DNA of 64,000 nucleotides, taken from positions 14,390,194 to 14,454,193 of the forward strand of contig NC_052405.1 of NCBI RefSeq assembly GCF_009389715.1, given 5' to 3'. Below are positions 46,898-58,122 of the stretch, in pieces (the stretch's first letter is position 1; every line of letters begins with the position of its first letter). The notes beneath the pieces were generated by a model that was not told where the DNA came from, made no database searches, and saw only the letters and a program-made list of their open reading frames with translations. Both the position numbers and the translations under genes were made by a program. Source of the DNA: Phoenix dactylifera (taxonomy: Eukaryota > Streptophyta > Magnoliopsida > Arecales > Arecaceae).

Positions 46898-48461
46898 TGA
46901 GGATGATAGTGTTATTTTGATGATTAACAAGCGATTATCTAGAGTATGTTATAAGTTAAATCGATACTTCATTTACAAGTTTATTACTCTCAGTATATTT
47001 TGTATAAATTGATATAGATACATGTCTTTGTTCATTTGAATGAATCTAACCTTGAGATGCAACAAAGTGTAGATTGAGTCGACCCAAAGGATGATTGGGT
47101 CGACCCCGGCACATCAAGAAGTCATTTGGCACACTTCTGCAAAATTGGTACAGACAAACAGTGGTTGAGTCGACCCAAGGTAAGCATGAGTCGACCCAAA
47201 CTTCAAGAACCTCAAAACATGAAAGAAATATGTTCTCTGGATTTACTGAGAGGGTCGACCCAAACAGTGGTTGAGTCGACCCAAGCTTGAGTCGACCCAA
47301 ACCCTGAGAGGGTCGACCCAAAGGCAAGACAGAAAGGCAGACAGAAAATGGTTCTCTGGAATTACTGAGAGGGTCGACCCAAGAAGAAGTTGAGTCGACC
47401 CAAGTGAACTTTGAGTCGACCCAAAGAATGGTTGGGTCGACCCATGGGAAGGAAGGCTGAAATTCAAGTTTCTGTGTTTTCTGAGAGGGTCGACCCAAGG
47501 AATGTTTGAGTCGACCCAAGTGAAAGTTGGGTCGACCCAAGGACAGGTTGAGTCGACCCAAGCACGGGCAGAAGCATAACGGCTAGTTGTGCAGAAATGC
47601 TTTTTGGACTCCCAACGGCTATAAACGGCTAGTTTCTTCAATCCAACGGTCAGGAAGGACTATTTGGAGGTTGGAGAAGTATTTAAGAGGGAGTATTCAT
47701 CAGAGGAAGTAAGCTTTGGAAAATACATCAAGTGCATTCAAGAGAGAACCCTAGCAAGGCAAGCTTCATCCAAGTGCTTCATTCAAGAATCAAAAGAAAG
47801 TGGTTGAGCAGATTCAAAGAGTCATCAAGAGCTCCATCCATCCTTGAAGAGTGAAGCATCCTTGACAAAGAAGAGAGAAGTCACATCAAGCGATAAATAT
47901 TCTCTAAACTCTTCTTTGTAGATTATATTGTTATATTTGCTCATCTAGGAGTTTAAATCTTCTTCCTTTGTTTATTAAACTACTTGTAAAGGTTGGTTGG
48001 TTAGCCCGCAAAACCAACGGAATAGGTTGATTGGTGAACCCGGAAAACCAATTGTAAAGGTTCATTGGTGAGCCCGTAAAACCAACATAGGTTGTTGGTA
48101 AGCCCGTAAAACCAACGTAGGTTGTTGGTGAACCCGTAAAACCAATTGTATAGGTTCGTTGGTGAGCCCGTAAAACCAACATAGGTTTTTGGTGAACCCG
48201 GAAAACCAAAGTGTAAAGGTTTTTGGATTGTGAGCCCGGAAAACAATCCAACTGTAATCCGCGGGATTATAGTGAATTCCCAAGGGGTCGCTTGGGGAGT
48301 GGACGTAGGTGCTAAGGAGAGCACCGAACCACTATACTTCTTGTTGTTTGTATTGTGATTTGTTTATTTCACTAACTCATCAATTAACATAAGTAAGACA
48401 GTTAAAATCAAAGAGAAACCAATTCACCCCCCCCCCTCTTGGCTTGTCACCTTGGGCAACA
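46898..48461 (+). repeat. Sirevirus 3' LTR, 1564 bp
   Basis: Offset 8460 bp from the 5' LTR. All 16 GTCGAC sites (47078-47552), the AACGG sites (47578-47645), the TATA-like box (47680) and the hairpins (47989-48252) are retained. Differences by eye: ten transitions and one extra C near 48430. One change (g to a at 48064) breaks the outer pair of the third hairpin. Confidence 0.93.
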
Positions 48462-48466
48462 TTATT

Positions 48467-49015
48467 CATAAGAAAAGAAAAATTGAAAAGGTGCTATTCA
48501 TGAAATTAAAGTAGGCTGGGTAAAATACAGAAGTACAACTAGAATATTTTATGATCAGAGGATACGTGCCGAGTGAAAGAAAATTTTTTATAAAATAGCC
48601 ATATGACTAGTTATATTTTATAAGATAAAATATTGGGCAGCTGAAAATAATATATTATCATATGAGTATGGCAAAAATAAGGATATTGAGATGAATGCAT
48701 GTGATAAAAGAAAAGATGCAACAATAAATGAGGTTATTCATAAAAAAGTAAAGGTAAGACTAACTGAGAACAAATTAAGAGGAGTACATCTTAGATGATT
48801 TGGACATCTACAACGTAGGCCAAGAGATGCATTAGTACGAAAAAATAATTTGATACAAATACAAGAAAAAAGAAGTAGAGGTAGACTATAAATTGTACGA
48901 GATGAAGCAAAAGGAATGACCTGATATCTATAAATTATTCAGAAATTGTGGCTCTAAATAGAGCGGAAAAAAGATTCATATAGCCAACCCTAACTTAGTT
49001 GAGTTGAGTTCCTCA
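48467..49015 (+). mobile_element. RTE-type LINE, 3' remnant
   Basis: Continues the element cut at 38437. Translation gives EIKVGWVKYRSTTRIFYDQR, then KNKDIEMNACDKRKDATINE, then FGHLQRRPRDALVRK and RGRL pieces, the usual C-terminal region of plant RTE elements, with several stops. It ends near gccaaccctaacttagttga, the family 3' end. Confidence 0.75.
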
Positions 49016-49531
49016 TGTATGTTGCTAGCGAAAATCGGTCATAATTTTCTTTGTCGCATAACTTAAAATGCTTTTAAACTTTAGTGTGATTAAATGACTA
49101 ACTTAAAAGCTAAAAATAATTATCAGTAGTTGTAAAGCTTGGTACTAAAAGTTTCTTTTAAGAAGAAAAGACATTAGAAGTTCCTCTTTAGCATCCCCCT
49201 GATCCCAATTCCCTAAAAATAGAAATGATAGAATAGCAAAATCATTAAATAAGTCACTCTATTCCTGGGAAAACCATAAAGCATCTCCACTGTAACTCAG
49301 CCTTCCATAAAACGGGTATCATGTTGATACTTGAAAATAAACAAGTGAGGTTCTCATTCCATTAAACCATAATTTATGGAATGCAACTCTGAAACATCTC
49401 CACTTGAGTTCTACTTTACATGTAACTCCAAATCACATTACATTTAGAAGCTTGCAGAGGCAGCATAATCTTTGGCCCTGCACCTTCTCAAGAAGTTAGC
49501 TCGAAAGGCAACAAAGACAAAGCCCCATGGC

Positions 49532-50841
49532 CTACACCTTTATAATGGCGTGGCGAGGGCTCCCCATGACTTGGTTTCCTGACATTGCTCGCAACTTCAT
49601 TTCCTTGATGGTTGGATCCTCTAACAGCAGCACCTTGTCCCTGTCCCTGACTCCCACCATGTGGATATGATCTCCATCCTCCCTCTCCTTTCTCCTGAAC
49701 AAAAGCCTTTGCTCTCTTAGCTCCAGCCCTATCACCATGGATACAACCATCTTCATCACCCCTGCAGTACCCCATACACCCATGGATTATCAGATGCTTC
49801 ATAATTAGGAAGTGGATGTTGATCTGGCTTTTAGCAGCAAAGAAAATTTACTCCTATTGCCTAACAATTTTAAGGCACCTTCAGGGTCACAAGGTCAGCA
49901 TGTTAGGCTTAAGATAAAGATTTGAAATTTAGAGCCAAAAAAAAAATGAAGATTGTACAAAAATGTCAAAAAACAAAAGATATCTATAGATTTTGACAAA
50001 AATAAAGCACATAAGATAATTAATATATTAATGTACACATTTGACAGTAGGTGCCGAAGAAATAAGAAAAAAAAATGCTAGTAAAAACACCATTACCAAT
50101 AACAACAAATATATTTCTTGAATAAACCGAGTCTGGACTAGTATTTGGAGAACCATTTGGATAAGGAAAAAATTGAGAATAATTTTACATTCTAGAAGTA
50201 ATTTGGAGAATATTATCACGATGCTTCTATCATGTTGTAAACACATATTATGACAATTTAATGCATCATAGCTGTACAACTATATGATGTCCCCATTGTT
50301 GTTGCTTAACAATATAGTGTTACAATTTTCAACATAAGAATAAGTTGATGTTAGCTGTATGTAAAATATGTAGAGTGCTGTATTGCTGTTATTTTTTGAC
50401 AGTTAGAATTTTTAATTTCTCATGATGATGGTTAGCAACAGTTGTTAAGACAAAGCAATATAATACTTATGGGAAAAAAGAGGTGGAAAATTTTCAGCTA
50501 GATCATAGATAGGAGCACCTTGTATCAATATACCATTATACAGTAAAATCAACAGGAAAATTTCCATGGTGCAACACTCAGCAACTAAAGCATTTTCTTA
50601 CCAAATGTGGAGGTGGCTCCAATGGAGATGTCATGCCAATGCAACCCAGTGGAGACTCTCACAGTGATCACCCCTCCTCATCACCCTTTCCTCCCCCTCT
50701 CTTCTGAACTAGCATGCCCCCAGGCTGCAGCTCCCACTCAATGTTGCCACCCATGCCGCAGCCTCCAGCGACAACGCTGCTCGAATTGCTGCTCAATTTA
50801 GAGCTTCTCTTGAAGAGCCTCTTTGATCTCAACTTCATCAT
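49532..50841 (-). pseudogene. Ubiquitin-like (BAG-related) protein gene, two exons, one frameshift
   Basis: Exon 1 is 50841-50602 (MMKLRSKRLFKRSSKLSSNS, then NIEWELQPGGMLVQKRGGG and VITVRVSTGLHWHDISIGAT). Exon 2 is 49761-49532 (MVIGLELREQRLLFRRKERE, then MVGVRDRDKVLLLEDP). The intron is GT-AG, 840 bp. Exon 2 ends with a stop soon after the ubiquitin fold, so there is no BAG helix bundle. This matches small plant ubiquitin-like proteins related to the N-terminal half of BAG cochaperones. Exon lengths total 470 nt, one short of a multiple of three. The loss lies in the G run at 50671-50674, where the frame meets a TGA and a neighbouring frame continues the conserved sequence. True mutation or base-calling error remains open. 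Confidence 0.75.
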
Positions 50842-52173
50842 TCTTCCTCTCTTTGTCTCTCTTTCTTTCTCAATGTGTGCAGATTGTTTGGTGTCTTTGG
50901 GGAGTGCTGCTTTATAGAGAGGTTGGATAGGCTTTGGAGGCATCCATCAGGATAAAGACTTTATTAAGAGACAAGTGCTGCTTTATGTCTAAAGAAATGG
51001 GAAAGTATAGGCTTTGATAAGCTTCTTTTTCTAAAGGGCTTTGTTAAACACAAAAGAAAAGGAAATTTTATTACTTCTTGGTGAGTTTTGTTGGCTAAAG
51101 AGATGGTATGCTTTGAATGTCCTATTAGAATAGCAGTGCGAGTGGAGTTTCTTCTGGCGAGTTTTAAGGGGGATTTCAGAGCACCAAGAAGTTTTCATAC
51201 CAATTCATGAATTAACTCTTTTAACATACTAATATACAATGAGGACCTTGAACCGTGAAATCCGATATGAACCGGACCACTATTTAGCAATTATTCTATT
51301 GCTTTGCATATTTTAACATGTTCCTCGATTTTCCCTTAGTTATATAGATGTTAATGAATAAAAATCTCGGGTATATTTGAATGCACCCTGTAGACCATCC
51401 CCATGGGGGCGGTGAAGGGAGAGCACCCAACTTGCTTAGAAAGACCCTATTTCTGAGCCTTCCCCTCCTCCTTTTGAGTCATCTTGGATGAGAAGAAAGA
51501 GACCGACTTCATCGACTTCCAATGTCCGTGTGGAATGCAACTTGTTCGCTGAAGTGGAGGCGCTTTCCCCCCATGCCGTGACTTTGACTTTGAGTATGAT
51601 GAATGAGTGGAAAGATCTTTTATAGAAGTTCCCTGTCCGATCCAACCAATGAGTTCGTATCGAAAATATATCCCTTCTGCACTACAAACGAAACGAAGGG
51701 TGCCGTTACAACACAAGAACCAGACAAAAATGGAGTATGCTTACTTACCAAATTATTTGTCGGGTAATGAGTTTACTGACACTTTTATTGGACACAAACC
51801 CATTGTGACTATTTACTCATGTGTTCAATGTATTTCTAATTCTTCTTTATCACAAAAATCGTAGGCAATCTTAATGCATGTGTTACTTTGCATAGGAATC
51901 GTTAGCATTAGATGCTTAAATATATTGCACTTTATTTTCTATTTATGATAGGGATATATAATGTGAGGGATAATATACATACAAGCTTATTATTGAATAG
52001 ATCCATTTTAACCATATTTTGGCATGTGTTCAACATGTCTCTAGTTTTTTCCTTAGTTAAATAGGAATTAATAATGAATAACAATTATGAGCATATACAA
52101 ATTCACATGGTACTTTGCTTATGAATGGATGTCATTGGATGCTCAAATATCATGTTATTTCTTGATAGCTAGG
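50842..52173. other. Upstream region of the ubiquitin-like gene
   Basis: 50842-50940 is the probable 5' UTR/promoter. A frame of 69-89 codons on the minus strand at 51436-51716 is Ser/Lys-rich but unrecognised. Nothing else seen. Confidence 0.4.
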
Positions 52174-52189
52174 GATACAATTAGGGATG

Positions 52190-52560
52190 GCAATCGGATC
52201 GAGTCAGACATAAACAGGTCGGGTTACATACAGATCGGGTCGGAAAATCATAAACCTAAACCTGACCTGTTTATTAAACAGGTCAGAAATTACAACCTGA
52301 ATCCGACCTGTTTATTAAATAGGTAACCCGACCCGATCCGTTTAACTTATTTAATAAACAGGTAACTTATTTGCCCAACCCGACCCGACCTGTTTAACCT
52401 GTTTGCCCAACCTGACCCGTTTAACCTGTTTAAACCTGTTTAACCTGTCCAACCTAACCTGTTTAACCTGCCCAACCCAACCTGTTTAACCTGCCCAATC
52501 CGACCCGTTTAACCTATTTGGACCTGTTTAACCTGCCCAACCAAACCTGTTTAATAAAGA
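52190..52560. repeat. hAT subterminal repeat array, left
   Basis: More than ten copies of cctgtttaac or close variants, interspersed with cccaacccgacc words. Arrays like this are usual transposase contact sites in hAT elements. Confidence 0.8.
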
Positions 52561-52905
52561 GGTAACCACTAACCACTTAGGCTCTTAGCCTTAGACCTTA
52601 GCCCAATCCAATCCGACCTAACCTGTTTTATACATTAAGCAGCACTAGAAAAAAAAGAAGGTAAATATAGAAAACATTACAAAAATCTTGTCCCAACATT
52701 ATTGACATTAAAAAAGCATTCAATCTTTACAAAAAGCTGAACATAAGGAATACAAGTTATTTATTCATTCATCTAATACCAGCAATATTCAAAAAACATT
52801 TAATCTTTACAAAGACAAGGAATACAAGTCAAATCATCCAAATTTACATATGGAATAGCCCGAAAAGAAAATCTGCTTCACATAGAACAAATGTCAATAT
52901 ACATG

Positions 52906-53023
52906 ATTGCCTCTGATGCTGGGAAAGCATGGTACTTCTTAGCAAGCTTTTTGACCAGCTTCTTGTTTTTGTTCATTTTTTTAGTGCTTCAACATCTATA
53001 TAGTCAAGCCCTATTTTCTCTGT
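52906..53023 (-). pseudogene. RPL10A: Captured ribosomal protein L10a (uL1) fragment, downstream exon
   Basis: On the minus strand, after an acceptor (ttctgcag), the frame reads TEKIGLDYIDVEALKK, then in the next frame NKNKKLVKKLAKKYHAF and ASEAI. This is the conserved middle of eukaryotic L10a. A seven-base A run (52976-52982) is one base short, shifting the frame. It lies inside the hAT element, separated from the other L10a exon by a carboxypeptidase fragment. Confidence 0.75.
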
Positions 53024-53255
53024 CTGCAGAAGACATAATCAAGCATTAGTATAATATTTTGTTGCTGCAAATTGCAGTTAATGAAAATGAGCTACTAGAT
53101 GTTTTCATTTTTCTTCATACATTGTTGATCAACAAATATAATGCAGATGTAGTTTAATGATCTTGTCCCTAAGTTATTTAAATCAATAATATGTATTTAT
53201 GAGCTTTACAAGTGATGAGCTTACCAGTATAGGCGAGTGATGAGTCGCAATTCCT

Positions 53256-53370
53256 CCGGTTCCAAGAATGCTTGTTGAATTTGAGCTCTGGCACACCTTT
53301 TTGTATTAAGAAAGGTCCAAGTTCCTCTGCCTCTTCATAGCCAATAGAAGAACAACCAGGCCCTGAATTC
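53256..53370 (-). pseudogene. Captured serine carboxypeptidase-like fragment
   Basis: [20 protein letters not shown] then [18 protein letters not shown] matches the conserved GGPGCSS region of plant serine carboxypeptidase-like proteins, ending where their exon usually ends. It is in the same orientation as both L10a pieces and lies between them. No serine active-site exon is present, so it cannot be functional. Confidence 0.75.
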
Positions 53371-53432
53371 AAATGCATAGGACAAGTTATTTGTATGATG
53401 TTTGCCATTAAAAATTATATTAGGTAAACATA

Positions 53433-53580
53433 AGATCTACTGGAATGCTTATCTTTTTGGGGGTCATAGTTTTTCAGACCAATTTGTAGCTCAATGGTTT
53501 CAGAAAAATTGCGCTTCTTCTCCCGAGAATCATTTGCAATATGAGAGATTGCTTCCCTCAAAACATCACTCTGTAACTTA
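53433..53580 (-). pseudogene. RPL10A: Captured ribosomal protein L10a (uL1) fragment, N-terminal exon
   Basis: After a polypyrimidine tract and acceptor (ttctacag), the frame reads [18 protein letters not shown], then [20 protein letters not shown] and DPQKDK. This is the start of L10a just after its initiator Met. The retained intron border shows that genomic DNA, not a spliced transcript, was captured. Confidence 0.8.
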
Positions 53581-53589
53581 CTGTAGAAA

Positions 53590-54735
53590 TGGTGAAGAGA
53601 ACAGATAGTCAGTTTTCAATCACAAGAATATAAACACTGACAAAAATGTGGTTGCTAAAACACGACATTTTCATAACCCAGAAAGCAGCAGCGTATCACA
53701 GAAAAGAGCCTGTATCGCAAAAAAGTTGATTAATACAACTTGATTAATACAAATCAAAGAGCCCGTATTGCAAAAAAGTTGCTTCAACAGATGGCAGAAA
53801 ATTAATGAAAAGATAAGGAGAGAAAAGAGTTTGGTACCTCAATATAAGGGGACAAAAGTTATGTGATCGAACAGATCAAGTACCAGTTGCCTGCACCAAC
53901 TTCAGATCACAAATTAAGTTCATATCGGGCACAAGAGAGCAATAGCAAAGAGCTGAACATCATTGCATACAACCAAGAATATCAAGTACCAGTTGCCTGC
54001 ACCAACTCCATGCGTCCCTAACAAACAAAACCAGGCCAATAGAACTACAACCAAGAATCATAGACCCAGATCATCAGACCAACTGAACACCTAATATCTT
54101 CACCTCTTGCCCCTCCGATGATGGCTATTAGACTATTATTGAATAAAAATAAAAATAGCATTGCATACATCAAGATGAATTTCCTTTTGCTTGGCAATCT
54201 CGATCTCCAGATGAATTTTCTTGCTTTGTCCTAAAGTTACAAACTTACAATAGCAACCTGTGCAAAAAAAGAATCTAGCAAAAGAAACTATCAAATAGCT
54301 ATATTGAATAACATAAGAATGAACATGTCTCATTATAACATAAGAATGATTTCAAGAAAACAGCAAGATTCATAGTTTCTATAAAGCATTCATATATTGA
54401 ATAAGAAACTACCAAATAGCTATAAATATCAACTTAATATTGAATAACCACCATCATAAGGTCCATAACTCCATAAATCCAATGACACCATCCATAGTCA
54501 AAGCAAAACTAAAAAAAAGAGCGAAACAATAACAACATCCATATTTAAACCAAAACCAAAAAGGAGTATCCATGATCATGATTCATCTCACTATGAATTA
54601 GATTCAACATTGGCCGAGCATTGAGTTGATTGAGTTTCATTGTAGGAACTTGAGTTTATGACATCTTCTACAGTCTCATCTAAACTCGGCCTCCTCAACA
54701 TCTACATTGAAATATTGCAATAATTAATAATAAAT
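53590..54735. other. hAT interior without recognised coding sequence
   Basis: The words caagtaccagttgcctgcac occur twice (53877 and 53984), suggesting a small local duplication. Origin of this stretch is not recognised; it may also be captured DNA. Confidence 0.45.
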
Positions 54736-54739
54736 TCAT

Positions 54740-56762
54740 TCAAAAAATAATAGAAATATAATTCATAAAACATATACCTTTCTTTTCAAACACCCAATCT
54801 CGAGTACAAATCAAGGCCTCGGCAATATCCGATTTAAGAGCACTATGATACTTATCAAGTACTCGCCCACTAATACTAAAAGCAGATTCAGAGGCAACCG
54901 TAGATATTGGAATAGTTAGAATATCACGTGCCATAAGAGATAGTTGAGGATAATGAGACTGCTTGGTTTTCCAAAAATCAAGGATATCCAAATTGGATAT
55001 CCTATCAACTCTAGGCCCATCCAAATATAATTCCAATTGAGACTTCTGTACAGTAGTAGCAAAACCAAAGCTTTCAAATGTATCAAATCCTACATTATTG
55101 AAAAAATGGAATAAGTTATTTATAAGAAACAATACCATATACAAGCACAATACATTTATTTTAGATTTTAAAAAAAATATATTACCTTAAAAGCATCTGC
55201 TTTTCTAAATGCCTTAGAAGTTTCAGAAGAAGTACCGATCTCCATATCTCTATGAGTTGATGTGATAGCAGTTGGAGTTTTAGAAGAAGCAAGCATATAC
55301 TGATTAAAGAGAGAAAACATACAATCACGGATGTGCATGCTCTCAGTAGAACCATACCCATTCAACTTCTTATAACAATACTCCACAAACTGAAATTTGT
55401 ACCGAGGATCCAAAATAACTGCCATGGACAAGATTAAGCTATGATCCGACCAATACTTTTCAAATTTTTGATACATCTGCCGTGTCATTCTTTGTATGAA
55501 AGCATCTGCACTCTGCATCTCTTGAGGAAAATATTTAGCTCCGGAGAATACTAAGTAGCATCATAGAATGCACTCAACAACTTGCTAATCTTCCCAAGTT
55601 TACCCCACTCCTCTTCAGATGGACAATGCTTGTAATTAGAGTCACTTAATTTCAAATGAAGAAAGGCACGACGGTAAAAGAGAGCACTATCTAGCATCGA
55701 AAAAGTTGAATTCCATCTTGTAGGAACATCTTGCCTTAAGTCTTTTTTACTTTCCAAAGAAACTTGTCTAACACATTCCAAAATTTTTTGTTTCCGAACT
55801 TGTGAACCTCTCACATATTTAATACTTTCACGAATTTTAGAGATGGGTTCATCTATCTCCTTTAATCCTTCTTGTACAATTAAGTTAAGAATATGATCAC
55901 AACATCAGACATGAAAGAACTCACCATCCGAGTAAAGTGCATTGTTCAAATTAAGTTGGATCTTTAGCATGTCAACAAAAACATCATTTACGGATGCATT
56001 ATCTAAAGTCATGCAATACAATTTTTTTTCAATCCCCCAATCAATCAACAAATTGTAAATTATTTCACATAAAGTTATGCCACTATGTGGAGGAGGCATG
56101 AAGCGAAAGTTAAGAACTTTCTTTTGTAACACCCATTCATCATCAATAAAATAGGCAGTTAAACATAAATCGCCATCGGTAGTAATGGAGGTCCACAAAT
56201 CCGAAGTTAAACTTATCCTAGAAGGAATTGAATATAGCCACAGTACTAATTTTTCCTTATCTTTTTTATATAATTTCAACAAATCAGCCTTTACAGTATT
56301 CCTTGATACTAACTTGGCCTCCTCACGAACATAAGCAAATAAAGATTTAATGCCTTCATACTCAACAAATTGAAATGGTAGATCATGCTTAATAATTGCA
56401 AGTGTTAGCAATTCACGAAATTTGTCAGGATTAAACTTAGTAGAACACATTGATATGGATCCTTGAGCTTGTGATAAGATCATCTGTCCTATGTCACGGT
56501 TCTTTCCGCAATTCTCTAAATAACGTTTTAGATTTCCGGTCTCAACCTTACCACCAAATGAATATTCTGCACCACACTTTATACACTTGCATTTTTTAGT
56601 TGCTTCATTTATATGATAATATTGATAAACAGGAGAAGTCAATTTTCTTTTACATTTTCCATGTGTGGAGTCACATACAACTGCATTAGAACCTAAGGGC
56701 GTCGATTCATTTGCCCTATCACCATCACTCTCTAACTCTATATTCACGAATTGTTTATCCAT
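54740..56762 (-). pseudogene. hAT transposase (BED zinc finger type), broken
   Basis: The N-terminal frame (56762-55905, 285 codons) has a BED-like finger CIKCGAEYSF...NLKRYLENC, in which a zinc-binding His appears as Tyr, then the RNase H-like core (LTSDLWTS; TLDNASVND). A TGA at 55905-55907 replaces Arg in the HVRCC-type context (CGA to TGA). The frame resumes (CDHILNLIVQEGLKEIDEPI; DVPTRWNSTFSML) to a frameshift near 55550, then VFSGAKYF to ADAFK at 55184. A GT at 55183 may open a 91-bp intron. The final part (55092-54755) holds the dimerisation domain (ILTIPISTVASESAFSISGR). Closest to plant RICESLEEPER-like transposases. Confidence 0.85.
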
Positions 56763-57365
56763 CTATATCATATAATTTAAAATTATATCAGAATACCAAT
56801 TTAGAAAAAAATAATTTGAAAAGAAAATAGAAATATAAAGCATTGAGGTTGAAACCATTAGGTTATAAAGCATTTACTTTTGCTGAGTCAGATTTATCAA
56901 AATAATCTCCAATACTTAGATGTTCGACTGCTTATATTTTCCAACAACTGTAAATGCACTGCAAAAAAACAAAATAATAATGTTAAAAATAGTTAGAAAA
57001 TCACTGTAAACGCACTGCAAAAAAATAAAATAATAAAAACATGAATCTTCGGAAACTCTTATCAAAGTTAAGGCCAAAGAAAGCCCCTCTTACTAAGAGG
57101 ATCAAAGCTTTAAGCATAAATCTTACTATTATTTCCCCAAAAAAAGTGACGCTCTCATTCTAAGAAAGCTACAGGATTTTGTATAACATGACGACATGCA
57201 TCTTGGGGTTTTACCAGCATTCAAAAAGAAAGAGAAGAAGAGAGGAAAGACCGAAAGATCAAAGGAAGAAAAAAGAATAGATGGATCTTTCTTACCTCGG
57301 TAGAGTAGAGGATCCGACCTCTTTATGAGCTCTTCCGTTCAACCTTGGTTCCCAGGACCCGTCGA

Positions 57366-57797
57366 GCCGCCGCGGTCGCCGTCGACGGGGAGGCCGAAGT
57401 TGTCGGCATGGGGGAGGAGAGGGCGGAGGTCCAGAGGAGAGGGCTCGGGAGGCGAAGAATTTGGAGGAGAGGAGAGGGGAGAGACTCGAGAGAGACTGAG
57501 GGAGGGAATAGAGCTCGGGTGGCGCACAAACCCGAACCCTAAGTCCCTAACTAAGGAGAAGTCGCGGACGGTGGAGTGTGGTCCTCAAGCCGCCGCGGTC
57601 GCCGTCGACAGGGAGGCCAAAGTTGTCAGTACGGAGGAGGAGAGGGCGGAGGCAGAGGTCCGGAGGAGAGAGGAGAGACTCTGAGAGAGACTGAGGCCTG
57701 AGGGAGGGATAGCCGAATTGAGCTCGGGCGGTGCAGCACAAACCCTAAGTCCTAACCCTAAGGAGAAGAGTAGAAGACGGGAAGTCGCGGACTGTGA
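57366..57797. repeat. GC-rich 223-bp direct duplication with telo-box words, hAT right part
   Basis: Copy A (57366-57574) and copy B (57589-57797) both start gccgccgcggtcgccgtcga. They share ggaggccgaagttgtc-like, gagagagactgag and gaagtcgcgga words. Both contain aaccctaag motifs (57533, 57740), like plant telo-boxes. The block lies upstream of the transposase start and probably forms its promoter and leader, or is a captured GC-rich gene end. Confidence 0.75.
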
Positions 57798-57929
57798 CTT
57801 GGAGACTGTGCGGACGCGATGAAATTGGGCTGACGCGGGGAGTTGGGCCGAGGCAAATAAAACGGGCTGAGGCGGGGAGTTGGGCCGACCCTAGGTTTTG
57901 TGGGTTGTGGCCCTTGTCTATCAGCCCAA

Positions 57930-58090
57930 AAAGTAAACGGGTTAACGGGTTACACGGGTCAGACATCTAAAATCCGTATCCGACCCAATTAATAAACAGG
58001 TTAAACGGGTCAACCTGTTTACGACCCGAACCTGTTTAGGCCAAATCCAAACCTATTTATGGCGGGTCGAACATGGGTTGGGTTGGCGGG
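57930..58090. repeat. hAT subterminal repeat array, right
   Basis: Repeated aaacgggttaacgggtt, aacaggttaaacgggtca and ggttgggttggcgggttggg words, the inverse of the left array. Confidence 0.8.
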
Positions 58091-58122
58091 TTGGGTCACA
58101 TTTTGCCACCCCTAGATACAAT

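Larger units (their letters stand above)
38438..48461 (+). mobile_element. Complete Sirevirus-type Ty1/copia retrotransposon, 10.0 kb
   Basis: Two LTRs (38438-40000, 46898-48461) begin TGAGGATG and end GGGCAACA. Both sides carry TTATT (38433-38437 and 48462-48466), a perfect 5-bp target duplication. The primer site TGGTATCAGAGC (initiator Met tRNA) follows the 5' LTR, and a polypurine tract precedes the 3' LTR. The interior has a gag with a long coiled coil, integrase and RNase H remnants in copia style, and repeated polypurine tracts, all known of sireviruses. By eye the LTRs differ at 10 positions, all transitions, plus one C in a C run (about 0.6%). The interior has no intact pol, so this copy cannot move itself. 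Confidence 0.93.
52182..58114 (-). mobile_element. hAT transposon, 5.9 kb, with 8-bp target duplication
   Basis: Terminal inverted repeats: left TAGGGATGGCAATCGG; right (reversed) TAGGGGTGGCAAAATG. Directly outside both is gatacaat (52174-52181 and 58115-58122), a perfect 8-bp duplication as hAT elements make. Subterminal arrays of acctgtttaacctg-type words lie at 52190-52560 and of the reverse at 57930-58080. Inside, a transposase gene reads leftward from 56762, and captured host gene pieces lie at 52906-53580. The transposase is broken, so the copy is not autonomous now. Confidence 0.93.

Noticed and set aside
53465-53608. Plus-strand frame opposite the L10a piece
   Set aside because: Antisense of the captured L10a exon, which explains the sequence.
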